Below, in pieces: positions 38,582 through 49,043 of a stretch of 64,000 bases of DNA. The notes below the pieces were generated by a model. It did not search any database. It worked only from the letters and a program-made list of their open reading frames with translations, and was not told where the DNA came from. The position numbers were made by a program, and so were the translations under genes. Every line of letters starts with the position of its first letter. The first letter of the stretch is position 1. Origin of the DNA: Pyropia yezoensis (Eukaryota; Rhodophyta; Bangiophyceae; Bangiales; Bangiaceae); assembly GCA_009829735.1 (NCBI GenBank), contig CM020618.1, positions 5,702,882-5,766,881 of the forward strand, read 5' to 3'.

Positions 38582-39166
38582 TATCCCCCCTTAGATTCGG
38601 CCCGTCCTCGGGTCGAGTTGCATTCGGGTTACCGAATGTAAGTGGGTCGCGTGACCGTTTACCAGTCGGGTGGGGCTTTGCGCCCCGTCGCGACAGACAC
38701 CCCTTTTCGAGGTTGTCTCAGGGGGGTGCCCCCCTTTGCGTGGTACACACACACGATCCGTTTTCCGGACCGTTAAATTCCCGATGCGGGTTGCTGTTCA
38801 CGCCCCCCCTTTCCGAGGGGTGGTGCAAGCGGATCCGCCACCAGGTGCCTGGTGGTAGGGGGGCCCCTCTCGTGTGGACGATTGAGTGGGGGGCGGGGCT
38901 GCCCGCGTTGCGTGGGGGCGGTTGGGGGTGACCCCCCTTACTTACCCCGTGTGTGGGTGTGGCCCCGTCCCGCCCAGGTGCCTGGGTGGAGCGCGGTCGT
39001 AGCCCCGTGGGGCGCGGGTCGACCCGCGTGTTTGTGGCGCTTCTCGTAGCCGTTTGTGGTCATAAGCGCGGGTGCCCGCGCTTCCCTGGCTCGTCCCGGT
39101 TATCCCACTGTACCGGGTTGTAGCCGTCGACGGCTTGTGGGCGCGGGGGACTCCGCACCCGTTATA

Positions 39167-41613
39167 ATGTCCTATCCCCAGGTGCTTGAAGAGGAGGAAG
39201 ACCTCCTGATCGGGGAGGAGATGGAGGACGACGCGCCTGTCGGTCCCGACGCCGCGCGTTACGGGGTGAGCTCGTCTGACGACGACGGGCCTGCGGTGTC
39301 CGTCCGTCTGTCGGCCGGAGGACTGTCGTCCGTGTGCAGCGGCACGACGGTGCCGTCGGCCGGCGGTCAACCCGGCGGTCAACCGCGCGTGGCGGCTTCT
39401 ACCCCCTCTCTGCCGGCTGCCCGGATGGAGCCTGGTGCCGGTGCCGGCTCACCGCAGCTACCTCAAGATGGTCCGCCCTGCGGCGGAGGTGGCGACCCGC
39501 AGCCGACTCCGGCTGGTCAAGGTGGTCCGGGGGTCCGGGCGGTGACTCCTCGAGGCGGTCCCGACGTTGACGCGGGTGGTGGTGGCGGTGCGACACCCGG
39601 TGCGGTGGGTCAAGACGGTGCGGGTGTCCGCACGGCCGGGGCTCCGGCTCCGGAGGCTGTCCAAGTGCCTTCCACTTCCGAGGCGGGGGCTACGCCGACG
39701 GGTGGTGCCGGCGCCGGTACCATACCTGCGGTGCCGCGGGTGTCGAGCGGTCAAGACGCTCCTTCTCCCATGGCGGTTGACACCGGGAGTTACTCCGGGC
39801 GGGCGCCCGCCCTTCTTCTTCCTCCTCGGCCTCGTCCATCTCCGACGTCGGCCCCTCTGCCGGTGGTGCGTCCCCCGGCGCCCCCGATTCTTCCTGGTCC
39901 TGCCCGGGTTGCCCCGTTGGGTGGCGCCGTCGCCGTGGCGGCGGGTCAACCCGCCATGTCGGTGTCCGACTTGGTGGCTCGGGTTCGAGGCCTCACGGTG
40001 CAAGAGTCGATGGAGTCCGATGGGCGTATGCGGGTGGACTTCCACCTGGTGCATCCCCGTGGAGAATTCTCCCGGCGCGTCAAGGTGGACCCGTGCTGGG
40101 AGCGGGAGTTGGTGCGGCTGGTCAACCAGCCGAACGCGGTCCGGGTGGAACACCATTGGATCCTGAGTCAGCCGGACGACCGGCATGCGCAGCTCTGGCG
40201 CACCCGGGTGGGACGGGGTGAGGTCTACCTCGACCCCAACTTCGGGGTCTGCGACCTGATTGCCCCCGCGTTGCCGCGGGAGATTGACTACCCGGCTAGT
40301 GCTCGGGGGATTGCGGCGGCGGCGGAGCCGGTTGCGTTTGGGGAGACGGTGAGCCGTACCGGTCGGTATCCCGACTTTGACTACTACCCGGGGTACCCCC
40401 GTATCTGTCGTTGACGGCTCCCTACCCGCCCATGGCGGGGTTGAAGTCGGCGTCGAGTTGGCGACGTAACCATGGTGTCATGGCGGATGCGTTCCGCACG
40501 GATATAACGTGTGCGTTGCAGACCGGCAACGGTCGTGCTCCGGTATACACTCCCGTGCGCCCGCCGCTATGGCAGGAGGGGTGGGAACCCGCCCCTGCTT
40601 TCCGGTTTGACACCGGCTCCTGCCTCCGATACTTCGGGAGTGTGTTGGCCTCCCGGCCGGTCCACCCGTTGCAGGGTACCTTCACCCTTGAGGTTACCCT
40701 CGGGCAGGCTTCATCCTTCTTGCTGTCCGTCCGCCGGCAGGGTCGTCTGTTTCATCTTCCGACGGGTGTCCGTCGGCACATCGCGCAGTTGGGCGTGGAT
40801 ATGATAGCTGCCAAGACCGGGTTGGCCCGGGAGTTCGAAGCCCTGCTGGCTGTTCACGATGCCGTGAACTGGGCTGGGGTGTTGGCCCTTCCCCCGTACC
40901 GGGACCCGCAGGCTGGGGCTTCCCCCTTGCCTCGTCACTCGTTGCGTGTCCGGCGTACTCAGCCGGGTGAGCCTAGTTGCCATGGGTGGGCGTCCACCGA
41001 GGCCGTTCCTGACCTGGGTATTCCCATGGTTATCCATGACCCTCTTCAGGTCCTTGCTCCGTGGTTCGGTAACCCGATGCCGGCGGCGGTTGGCCGTCGT
41101 CCCCGAGAGTGGGGCTCTGTGGGTGGGGAGCGTGAGGTGTCCCGTCGTCGGGCGGAGTACCGCCGTGGTTACGGTGGAGCCCCTTCGGTAGGGTCCTACC
41201 GGGCCTCGTATCAGGTGCCACCGGCTCCGGTGGTAGCCGTGTCGGCTCCTGTGGCTCCTCTGGCTGCGCCAGTGTCACCTCCCGCCCCTGTCCTACCTGA
41301 CGGGGGTCCCCGTCTCTGGTATGAAGGCGTTGACGCCCTTGTTACCCGCGCAATGCGTGGGGGTCTCTCTGTTAGCTGGGGGGATATCCCCCCAGGTGCT
41401 GCGCTGGTTGGGTCAGCGCGTTGCTTCGGTGGCGTGCTGGACCGCCTCCAGAAAGCTCTGGAGGACGTGGAGGCTGGCCGCAGCACCCTCGTCCAGCTAT
41501 GCACCGAGGTAACTCGGGTGGTCGACCGTCGTGACGTTGCCGACCGGTGGAGCACGGAGGTCTACGCGCTTACGCGTGAGTGGCCTCCCTCGGGCAGTGG
41601 GTCTACCCACTGA
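39167..41613 (+). pseudogene. Antisense ORF of copy A2, one-base frameshift
   Basis: It has the same ATG (39167) and stop (TGA at 41611-41613) as the A1 protein and is almost identical along its length. Near 40386-40392 A1 has CCCCGGGG and this copy has CCCGGGG, so the frame ends after an Arg-Ile-Cys-Arg tail at about 40414. The remainder is open in the correct frame from about 40411. It is either a young null allele or an assembly error in a G/C run. Confidence 0.85.
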
Positions 41614-42092
41614 GGAGTGCTATTGTTTGTGCGGGAGAGGGCCCCGGCAACCCTTATGGTAGCCGGGTAGTAGTGAGTATAAACTCATCCCCCGCTGGGG
41701 GCATTGCTTGCCTCTGTTTGCTGCCCTGGGGAGCACCCCTTCTGGCTCAGTGGTGCCTTGCCTCCCGTCCACTTTCTTCCGGTTGGTTCATGCTTGGGGA
41801 GGTCATCCTCCCTCACTTGGTGTCTTGGCTTGGGGAGGTCATCCTCCCGTGTAAGCCCCCTAGTTACTTCGATATTATCGGAGTTAGCCTTTACCTTTAA
41901 GTTAACTTATTAAGGTTCAGGTTTTACTTAGTTACCTAAGCTTAGCTCTACTTAGTTACCTAAGCTTGGTTCGACTTAGAAACCTAAGTCTGATTTGACT
42001 TAGAAACCTAAGTCTGCCGTAACCATGTCACACCCTACTTAGTAGGTATAAGCCTCACCCCCCAACAGCCGAAGTCGGTATCGGTTGGGTTG
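41614..42092. other. Convergent spacer of copy A2 with four 24-bp repeats
   Basis: It corresponds to 17811-18289. The repeats lie at about 41926-42021 and the paired GGGAGG/CCTCCC hairpins at about 41796-41848. Confidence 0.7.
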
Positions 42093-45000
42093 TTACAGTA
42101 GGCGTCGTCGCCTCATGTAAGGCATGAGGAGTTGGCAAGGTATGTTTGCCGCCTGTTCCCAGGTGGGTGAGTCGTATCCGACCCACATAACCTTGACGTA
42201 CCAGGGTCCTGGTAGGTCCGGGTCGGTGTGTCCGACCACGCTCTCTACTTGGTATGGAATGCCATCCGGTCCCACCGGGTCATCTGATCGGTGGGTTGTA
42301 AGGGCTTCATGTAGCAACCCAGCCGGTACCGGCTGAGGCTGTTCCGGCTTCGGAGCAGGTGTGACATCATTCATGCTGATGCGTTGAATCTCCGTATCGG
42401 AGTGTAAGATAACAGAGTGGTCATCTCTGTGGAGGATCTGGTACGGTCCCTTGACCGGTTGCATAAGCTTGTTCCCTCGGAACTTCTGGTGTCTGATATA
42501 GACCCAGTCACCTGTTACCAGGGTTGCGTTGCGCACCCGTAGTCGGGCGTCGAAGTTCTTCTTATATCGAAGTTGTGTTCTGTCAAGGGCACCCTTGAGC
42601 TTAGGAATCATCCACGATAGCTTGGCCAACCAAGCTAGGTGGATGCGTTCGGCGGGTCGGCCCTTCGGTGTATCATACCGAGTGCACCTGCCGGGTGGCA
42701 GCGTCAGGTTACCGACGCCTAGTGGCATGACCCACTCCAGCGGAGCAATGTTTGTGCTCCGATGTGGCCTGGCATTGTATGCCAGGGTGAGTACGGACAG
42801 AAGCCTGTCCCAAGTGTTCGTGTGCTCGGCCACGTAGCACTGTAGAATCTTTACAATGGTGCGGTTGAACCGCTCCACCTGCCCGTTGGACTGCGGGTGG
42901 TAGTCGGATGCCCGACGTGGTTCGATACCGAACATGCCCAGGACCTTTGTGCAGAATGCCGACGTAAGGTTTGCTCCGTTATCGGAGAGGAGTTGCTTCA
43001 TGACTCCGTATGCACTGATCCAGTGGTCAACCACTGCGTTCATGATCGTGTATGCCGTATCATTCGGGATGGCTGCCGCTCTTGACAGCTTAGTGAATCG
43101 GTCAGACATGACCAGGATGTACCTGTTCCCTTCTTCCGTTATCGGAAGTGGCCCGAGTATGTCGATAGCGACTTGTTCGTTGGGCCCATCAGGTGGGAAT
43201 AGCTTCATGGCAGACGCCTGCCTATGTAGGCTCATGCGGTTACGTGCACAGGGGTGGCATCCCCTTACGTGGTCGACCACGTCGACGGCCATTGCTGGCC
43301 AGTAGAAGAACCTTCGCATTGCTGCGAACATACGTGAACCCCCCGGGTGTCCGGCTGTAGGGTTCTCATGTTCTCGTTCCATGACGGCTTGCCGTAAGGA
43401 CACGGGAACCACGACTTGATGTCGTCCATCGGCGGGTGCCCGCCGGTATATGAGTCCGTCTTCGTTCTCGGAGAAGATGCCGGCCGTACCGGCCAGGAGG
43501 TTAGCACGATGACGTCTACAGTCATCGTCGTTGGCCTGTGCCTCGCGGAAGTCCGCGAGGGTCAATGGGCACGCAAGGTGTGCCATGGTATGGTCAGCCA
43601 TACCCTGGGTAGCATTACCCACCATGCACACCGGTACTACCGGGATGTCCTCGTCCACCGGGCGGGTATCCCCGCTCGGGGTGTCGAGTCGAGACAACGC
43701 GTCTCCGAGGTGGTGGGTTGACCCAGCCTTATACACCGTGCGGTAGTCGTGCTCGGCCATCTTCAGCCTCCATCGGGCTAGCCTCCCATGGCTATCGGAA
43801 TCCTTGTCACCAAGGTTGAGGAGCCATCGTAGGGGTTCGTGGTCGGACCTCACGATGAACCTGGAGCCCTCCAGGTATGGACGGAGCAGTTGCACTGCCC
43901 ATATAACTCCGAGGCATTCACGCTCGGTGGCACTATAGTTCCGCTCAGCCGGGTTGAGTGTCCGGCTGAAGTACCCTACCGGACGTAGGTCCGGGATAAC
44001 GTTATCGGTACCGATCAACGTCTCTCCCTGTAACAGGGTGCATCCCACTTGTGTATCACACGCATCGACATCGATGACGAAGGTACCCCGTCTATGCGGT
44101 AACGCAAGGACGGGTGGGGCTAGTAGGGTTCGCTTCAGCGACTCGAATGCCTCCTCTTCGCTAGGCGAAGGGGGTTGGAGTACCTTGGGTAAGGTACTGC
44201 TCGTAAGAACCGTTAACGGTTTAGCTATCCGAGCGAAGTCCTTGACGAACCGTCGGTATACATTGCACATTCCCAGGAAGCTCTTGAGCTGCGTCTGGGT
44301 GTTAGGGAACCGGGCATCCCGGAGTGCCCGGGTATTGGCTTCGAGTACCCCTAGCTTACCAGGGGTTATCTGGTGGCCCAGATACTCGACCGTCTGTTGG
44401 AAGAAGGCGCACTTCTTCAGACGCAGGGTTACCCCGGCGTTCCTCAAGAGGGTAAGTACCTCGTCAACATGTTGTACATGGTCATCCATGTTACGCGAGA
44501 AGACGATGACGTCATCGAGGTACACTAGGCAGTTACGCCACTTCACCCCCGACAGTATGATGTCGATAGCCCGCTGGAATGTAGCGGGGGCGTTGGACAA
44601 TCCGAAGGGCATCCTTAGGAACTCGTACACTCCACTGTGACAGACGAATGCCGTCTTGGGGATATCCTCGTCCGCCACCGGGATCTGCCAGTATCCGGCA
44701 TTGCAGTCGATGGTGGTAAACACCGTAGCCTCCCCCAGGGAGTCGATGCATTCATCCATCCTTGGTAAAGGGTATGAGTCCTTCTTGGTAACCAAGTTGA
44801 GGCGTCGATAATCGATGCAAAACCGAGGAGTTTGATCCTTCTTCGGCACAATAACGACTGGGGCACCCCATTCCGACATCGAAGGTCGGATCACCTTAGC
44901 TTCACTCATCCTCTTCACTTCTCCATCAACGATCTCTCGTTGCCTAGGTCCCGCTCGGTGCGGTTGTGAGCGGGCGGGTCGTGCGCCTGGTACCAGGTCT

Positions 45001-46259
45001 ATACGATGTTGGGTTGCCCCAATGGTCCCCAAGGCCCCGCCTGTCCACATAACGTCATGCTTTCTAAGCATCCGTCGTACCCCTTCGGCTACCGAAGGGG
45101 GAAGGTGGTCGAGGTCAGCCTCGGCCAGTGCCTTCAAGGCCTCTTGGTCCTTTGGCGGCAGGTCCGCCGGCGCCGCCGATGGGTTAGGCTTCCCGTCATC
45201 GGTTTGCTGTCGCTCGGTGGTCTCGGCGACCGCCAGTACTTCAAGTGGTTCCACTTGACCTTCCTTATCAGGGGTAAGGATATCTCCTTCGTAGAGTTCG
45301 GCAATCCCGAGGATAGTTCCCTTCGGGAGGGTGACTGCCTTACGGCGATAGTTCGCCATCACTAGGAGGGACGACCCTCCTGCTGGGAGGTCTATGAGAC
45401 CGTTGGCCATGGTCAACCCATGGCGCTTGTACGTCCGTAGGTTGGACTGGACTCTGCAGATGCCTGCGAGGTCGCAGTTAACCGGGAGGACTGTCTCTGA
45501 CAACGGCTCAAAGCGAGTTCGCTTGGCCAACCGAAGTGTCTTCGGCTCGACGCTTGCGTACACCTCAGCCACGTTAACGTGGCTTCCTTGTAGCGTCAGG
45601 TCCCTGACGATAGCCGTGTGTCCTCGCTTCGTCCCGTCGGCTTCTTGAAGCTCGACGGTCCTCCGGCCTGGCCGGATTGCATCAACGTGAACGTTGATGA
45701 AGGTGCACCCCAGTATGCAGGGCACCGATAGCGTTTCACATACCAGGAAGTCAACTTCCGTGGTGAGATCCCCGATGGTAACCTGCAGCGACATCGCTGC
45801 GGTCGTACGAATGAGTCGACCATTCGCGTCCTTGATGGTGGGTCCCCGAGTCACTCTGACTCGTGGAAGCCACTTGTCCGGGAGGGTATCCTTCCGGATA
45901 AGGTTGGGTCCAGCCCCTGTGTCCAGTACAGGGTAGTACGATCGTGTCGACTGGGGGTCAACCCCCAGTGTGGCTGATACCTTGAAGTTCTCCAAGGTAA
46001 ACAACACATGTCCTACACCGATATCCGGTGTAGCTCGGGCATCCTGAACAGGGCCCTTGTCTGGTTCAACGTGACGGGGCTTCCCGTCCTCTCCTCCCAA
46101 CCTTGGAGGTTGGTCATCAATCCCCTGACGCCGTGTCGTCGGGGCCGGAAGGTGTACCCGGGGGTTGATGCGGCGTCGGCTCAACCGCGCTCTCCGTGGG
46201 GCTTTCCCCGCGGTACTCCGGGGTGGCTTGCTTGGGTGACCCCAGCGCCCCCCGGTCAT
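42093..46259 (-). CDS. pol: Gypsy-A Pol polyprotein, copy A2
   Basis: It has 1388 codons, colinear with the A1 protein: protease DTGAG, RT YLDD, RNase H, integrase and chromodomain all intact. Differences from A1 are scattered substitutions. In the integrase core this copy has IDILGPLP, the usual form, where A1 has IDILGLLP. Near the end of the core this copy has QSNGQ where A1 has the commoner QTNGQ. Both copies look coding-competent. Confidence 0.93.
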   Translation of the reverse strand: MTGGRWGHPSKPPRSTAGKAPRRARLSRRRINPRVHLPAPTTRRQGIDDQPPRLGGEDGKPRHVEPDKGPVQDARATPDIGVGHVLFTLENFKVSATLGVDPQSTRSYYPVLDTGAGPNLIRKDTLPDKWLPRVRVTRGPTIKDANGRLIRTTAAMSLQVTIGDLTTEVDFLVCETLSVPCILGCTFINVHVDAIRPGRRTVELQEADGTKRGHTAIVRDLTLQGSHVNVAEVYASVEPKTLRLAKRTRFEPLSETVLPVNCDLAGICRVQSNLRTYKRHGLTMANGLIDLPAGGSSLLVMANYRRKAVTLPKGTILGIAELYEGDILTPDKEGQVEPLEVLAVAETTERQQTDDGKPNPSAAPADLPPKDQEALKALAEADLDHLPPSVAEGVRRMLRKHDVMWTGGALGTIGATQHRIDLVPGARPARSQPHRAGPRQREIVDGEVKRMSEAKVIRPSMSEWGAPVVIVPKKDQTPRFCIDYRRLNLVTKKDSYPLPRMDECIDSLGEATVFTTIDCNAGYWQIPVADEDIPKTAFVCHSGVYEFLRMPFGLSNAPATFQRAIDIILSGVKWRNCLVYLDDVIVFSRNMDDHVQHVDEVLTLLRNAGVTLRLKKCAFFQQTVEYLGHQITPGKLGVLEANTRALRDARFPNTQTQLKSFLGMCNVYRRFVKDFARIAKPLTVLTSSTLPKVLQPPSPSEEEAFESLKRTLLAPPVLALPHRRGTFVIDVDACDTQVGCTLLQGETLIGTDNVIPDLRPVGYFSRTLNPAERNYSATERECLGVIWAVQLLRPYLEGSRFIVRSDHEPLRWLLNLGDKDSDSHGRLARWRLKMAEHDYRTVYKAGSTHHLGDALSRLDTPSGDTRPVDEDIPVVPVCMVGNATQGMADHTMAHLACPLTLADFREAQANDDDCRRHRANLLAGTAGIFSENEDGLIYRRAPADGRHQVVVPVSLRQAVMEREHENPTAGHPGGSRMFAAMRRFFYWPAMAVDVVDHVRGCHPCARNRMSLHRQASAMKLFPPDGPNEQVAIDILGPLPITEEGNRYILVMSDRFTKLSRAAAIPNDTAYTIMNAVVDHWISAYGVMKQLLSDNGANLTSAFCTKVLGMFGIEPRRASDYHPQSNGQVERFNRTIVKILQCYVAEHTNTWDRLLSVLTLAYNARPHRSTNIAPLEWVMPLGVGNLTLPPGRCTRYDTPKGRPAERIHLAWLAKLSWMIPKLKGALDRTQLRYKKNFDARLRVRNATLVTGDWVYIRHQKFRGNKLMQPVKGPYQILHRDDHSVILHSDTEIQRISMNDVTPAPKPEQPQPVPAGLLHEALTTHRSDDPVGPDGIPYQVESVVGHTDPDLPGPWYVKVMWVGYDSPTWEQAANIPCQLLMPYMRRRRLL

Positions 46260-46267
46260 CCTTCCTC

Positions 46268-48451
46268 TTACTCGTTTCCCGCCCTTGGTAGGGTGCTGTC
46301 CGCCGGGACATCCGGCTGAGGAGGTGCCCCCTCGACGGCCAGTACTCCACCTGGAGCTGGCTGCCTACCCGGTGCGGGTCCGGGTGCTCGGGCGGGATAC
46401 CCCCCGGTGGATGCCTTGCGTTGCGCCGCTGCCCGCCGAGACTCCTCGGGGATGAGTGGGCAGGAAGACACCGAGTGCTGGGGATCCCCACACAACATAC
46501 ACCCGGACGTGCCGGTCCCCCCTTGAGGTCGCATCGGGGTAGCCCCGTAGCTACGGTTGCCTCCCTCGGGCGCCCGAGTGCCTGCTCCCTGGTAGGCCTT
46601 GGGTCCTTGGGTCAACCGGAACATGGACTCCCCCAATCGGTTGGGTCGGCCCGCAATCTGCGGAGGTGCCTCCGTGCGCACCGCCCATGTTGGCAAGGGT
46701 TGGTGAGGGCTACCCGTCACCGGGGAGTACCCCGTAGTCCGCACATACGGGACGCGCCGTCCCGTTCCTTCGTTGACCTGGAACTGGGTTCCAGCCGGGG
46801 CGATGTACGCTACCGTACCGTGTTCATCAATCACCGGCGTCGCCGGTAGCAACAGGTGGCCCTGTTGGTCGACTAGAGGGTCATCCTCACCAATAGGGGT
46901 ATGTTCGGTCGCCACCAGTACTGGTGCGGCCTTGCGTTCCACCTTCTCTTGCCTCGGTACCGGGGTAAGACTGGGCTTGCCTCCCTCACCCTTGGGCTTC
47001 GGGGCCAAGGCACACTCCGGGTGTAGAACCCGGTATGCGTCCCCTAGGGACTTGCACATATGCATCAGTCGACTGAAGTTCGTCCGTGCCGTGTTGGCGC
47101 CCCGTGCGGATATCCGCACGTAGTTGGGTACTCCTGCGAACAGGATGGCCCGTAGCTCCCCTTCTCCGAGGAGCTTCCCCAGCTCGTAGTCGAGCTCTTG
47201 GATCCGGCGTCCAAACATCTCCTCATCCTCCCAGGACTGGGCGGTGGCAGTGCGAAGGGCCCGATAGTGGTCCTCGCACTTGTCCTCACTGAGGTAGCTG
47301 CTCAGCAGCTCCTTCAATATCCCACGGTAATCCATGGGGGTGGCCGCGACCCTCATTCCCGGCATCGGGGATGCCTGGCGAAGAATGCCTCGCACCCGTT
47401 CATCAACAAAGAACGGGAGGATCTCCAGGGCCAGCCCCTCGTTAACGAGCGCCTTGTCTGCGGCTGCCTTGAAGCTAGTCAAGAAGCCGATGACTGCCAA
47501 CGGGCGTCCGTTCGGCCCCCCGAACATAGGGACTCCCTTCATAAGGGTCTGCATAGAACGGATCGCCCGATGCGACGTATTGCGCATCGATTCCGATACG
47601 GTGGTAGAGCGGTCCTCCAAACGATAACGTTCCGGAGTAAGAACCGACCGGAAGACCTCGTTGACGATCTCCGTGTCAGCGTCCTGGATATCCAGTCGCT
47701 TAGCCAGTTGATGAGCGAACTCATCGGACTCCATCCGCTTCAGTAGGCTCGCAGTTACCTGCGCGGTCATAGCTTCCACCACTGAAGATGGTACTTCAGG
47801 CGTCGGCACCTCGGGAACCCGAGTTGCCTGGCCTCCTTCGTCGTGAGGGTACTGCGAGAGGGTACCCCCTCCCCCAATAACCGACTCTCCCCCGGCGTAA
47901 GTATCCGCCGGGTCGTGTCCGCGGAGTCCGCTTCGGGTACTCCGAGCGTATCGCTCCGTGTGACTCCGTTCCAACTCTGCCGACGAGTCGGACCCATATC
48001 CCATTGTGTCCGGGGGTTGTCCAGGAGTAGCAACCCCGGGATTGACCCTGGTGGACTCCGAAAGTAGACCGGCCGGTTCGAACCGTACCGGTGTGGGAGG
48101 AACACGACGGGGTCCCGTCGTGTGCCGTGTTGACATCAACACTGCCATTGCGTCCTCCGTCCGATCTTGACGGGCGTCGAGCCCGGAAAACCGGGCCTCG
48201 ATGCGGGCCAATGATGCCATCAGGGAATCCCCTGGTGAAGGAGGCGGCGGAGTGAGGTCGGTCGACGACAGTTGAGGCGGGCCCCCGCCTCCTGCCGTCC
48301 GAGCCGTGCCAAACGTCGATCCGGCACCAAAAAGCATTGGCGTCTCAATGTTATCGATCGGGTTCCCGATCCCGGTTCCCGTAGTCACCTCCGGAGTCGG
48401 CGTCGACGCCGATCCGTCATCTTGAACGTTCCCCGTCTCTTGGGTAGACAT
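46268..48451 (-). CDS. gag: Gypsy-A Gag, copy A2
   Basis: It has 727 codons from the ATG at 48449-48451. It has the same zinc knuckle (C-x2-C-x4-H-x4-C), with one substitution inside it (Trp to Ser after the His). It ends in TAA just after the frameshift heptamer at 46274-46280. Confidence 0.9.
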   Translation of the reverse strand: MSTQETGNVQDDGSASTPTPEVTTGTGIGNPIDNIETPMLFGAGSTFGTARTAGGGGPPQLSSTDLTPPPPSPGDSLMASLARIEARFSGLDARQDRTEDAMAVLMSTRHTTGPRRVPPTPVRFEPAGLLSESTRVNPGVATPGQPPDTMGYGSDSSAELERSHTERYARSTRSGLRGHDPADTYAGGESVIGGGGTLSQYPHDEGGQATRVPEVPTPEVPSSVVEAMTAQVTASLLKRMESDEFAHQLAKRLDIQDADTEIVNEVFRSVLTPERYRLEDRSTTVSESMRNTSHRAIRSMQTLMKGVPMFGGPNGRPLAVIGFLTSFKAAADKALVNEGLALEILPFFVDERVRGILRQASPMPGMRVAATPMDYRGILKELLSSYLSEDKCEDHYRALRTATAQSWEDEEMFGRRIQELDYELGKLLGEGELRAILFAGVPNYVRISARGANTARTNFSRLMHMCKSLGDAYRVLHPECALAPKPKGEGGKPSLTPVPRQEKVERKAAPVLVATEHTPIGEDDPLVDQQGHLLLPATPVIDEHGTVAYIAPAGTQFQVNEGTGRRVPYVRTTGYSPVTGSPHQPLPTWAVRTEAPPQIAGRPNRLGESMFRLTQGPKAYQGAGTRAPEGGNRSYGATPMRPQGGTGTSGCMLCGDPQHSVSSCPLIPEESRRAAAQRKASTGGYPARAPGPAPGRQPAPGGVLAVEGAPPQPDVPADSTLPRAGNE
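46274..46280 (-). promoter_or_regulatory. -1 frameshift heptamer GGGAAAC, copy A2
   Basis: It has the same sequence and phase as in A1, although flanking bases differ slightly between the copies. Confidence 0.75.
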
Positions 48452-48658
48452 AGTCACAATCAGTCAACCGACGCAACGATCACCACGAATACGAGAGCGA
48501 GGGGGTAGATTGGGGAGAGTAACAGTAGGTCACAGTCACAGGTAAAAGCTCAACACAATCGATCAGGTCGCAACACCACGAGTACAAGAAAAGGACCGGA
48601 TCCCTATCCGTGTGCCAGGGCCGAAGACGGCGTCACCACAAGGGTGACGGAAACCCGT

Positions 48659-48675
48659 CCCCTGCTGCTCCACCA
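48659..48675 (-). promoter_or_regulatory. Primer binding site of copy A2
   Basis: TGGTGGAGCAGCAGGGG on the minus strand, one base inside the 5' LTR. Confidence 0.8.
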
Positions 48676-48676
48676 A

Positions 48677-49038
48677 TGTAGCACAATAGGAATCCGTCGC
48701 ACGTCCACTCTCAGGGAACACTCACCAAGGGGGATCGGCACCAACGTCACCGGGAGGCCAAGGTTGCTGTCCTTGGAGCGCAAGCCACGGGACCAAGATG
48801 GGAGCCCAAATGGGAGGGGTTTGTTGTTCTACCTTGGCCGGCGGTGGATTCGCCACCGGCCCCCTCGTTATAAACCCTCGGAGACACTACTAACTACCCT
48901 CCACCCCAAGATGCAAGTCCCTCTGGTCATACGTAACTTATAGATACCGTGACCAGCTCGGACTCTCAAATTGAAGTTAAGGATTAGAAGTAGCCCCCCT
49001 AATATTAGGGTCACAATACGGACAACCATATTGCTACA
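48677..49038 (-). repeat. 5' LTR of copy A2
   Basis: 362 bp, apparently identical to the 3' LTR. The primer site lies at 48659-48675. Confidence 0.95.
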
Positions 49039-49043
49039 CCCAG
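49039..49043. repeat. Target site duplication CCCAG, right
   Basis: It matches 38215-38219. The duplicated bases belong to the gypsy-C antisense ORF. Confidence 0.9.

Larger units (their letters stand above)
38220..49038 (-). mobile_element. Gypsy-A element, copy A2 (full length, recent insertion)
   Basis: This second copy has the same organisation as A1. It is flanked by CCCAG on both sides (38215-38219 and 49039-49043), the 5-bp target duplication expected of gypsy integrase. I find no difference between its LTRs by eye, so insertion is recent. Gag and pol are intact; the antisense ORF has one frameshift. The insertion lies inside the antisense ORF of gypsy-C. This copy proves that the antisense ORF is inside the unit that transposes. 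Confidence 0.95.
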
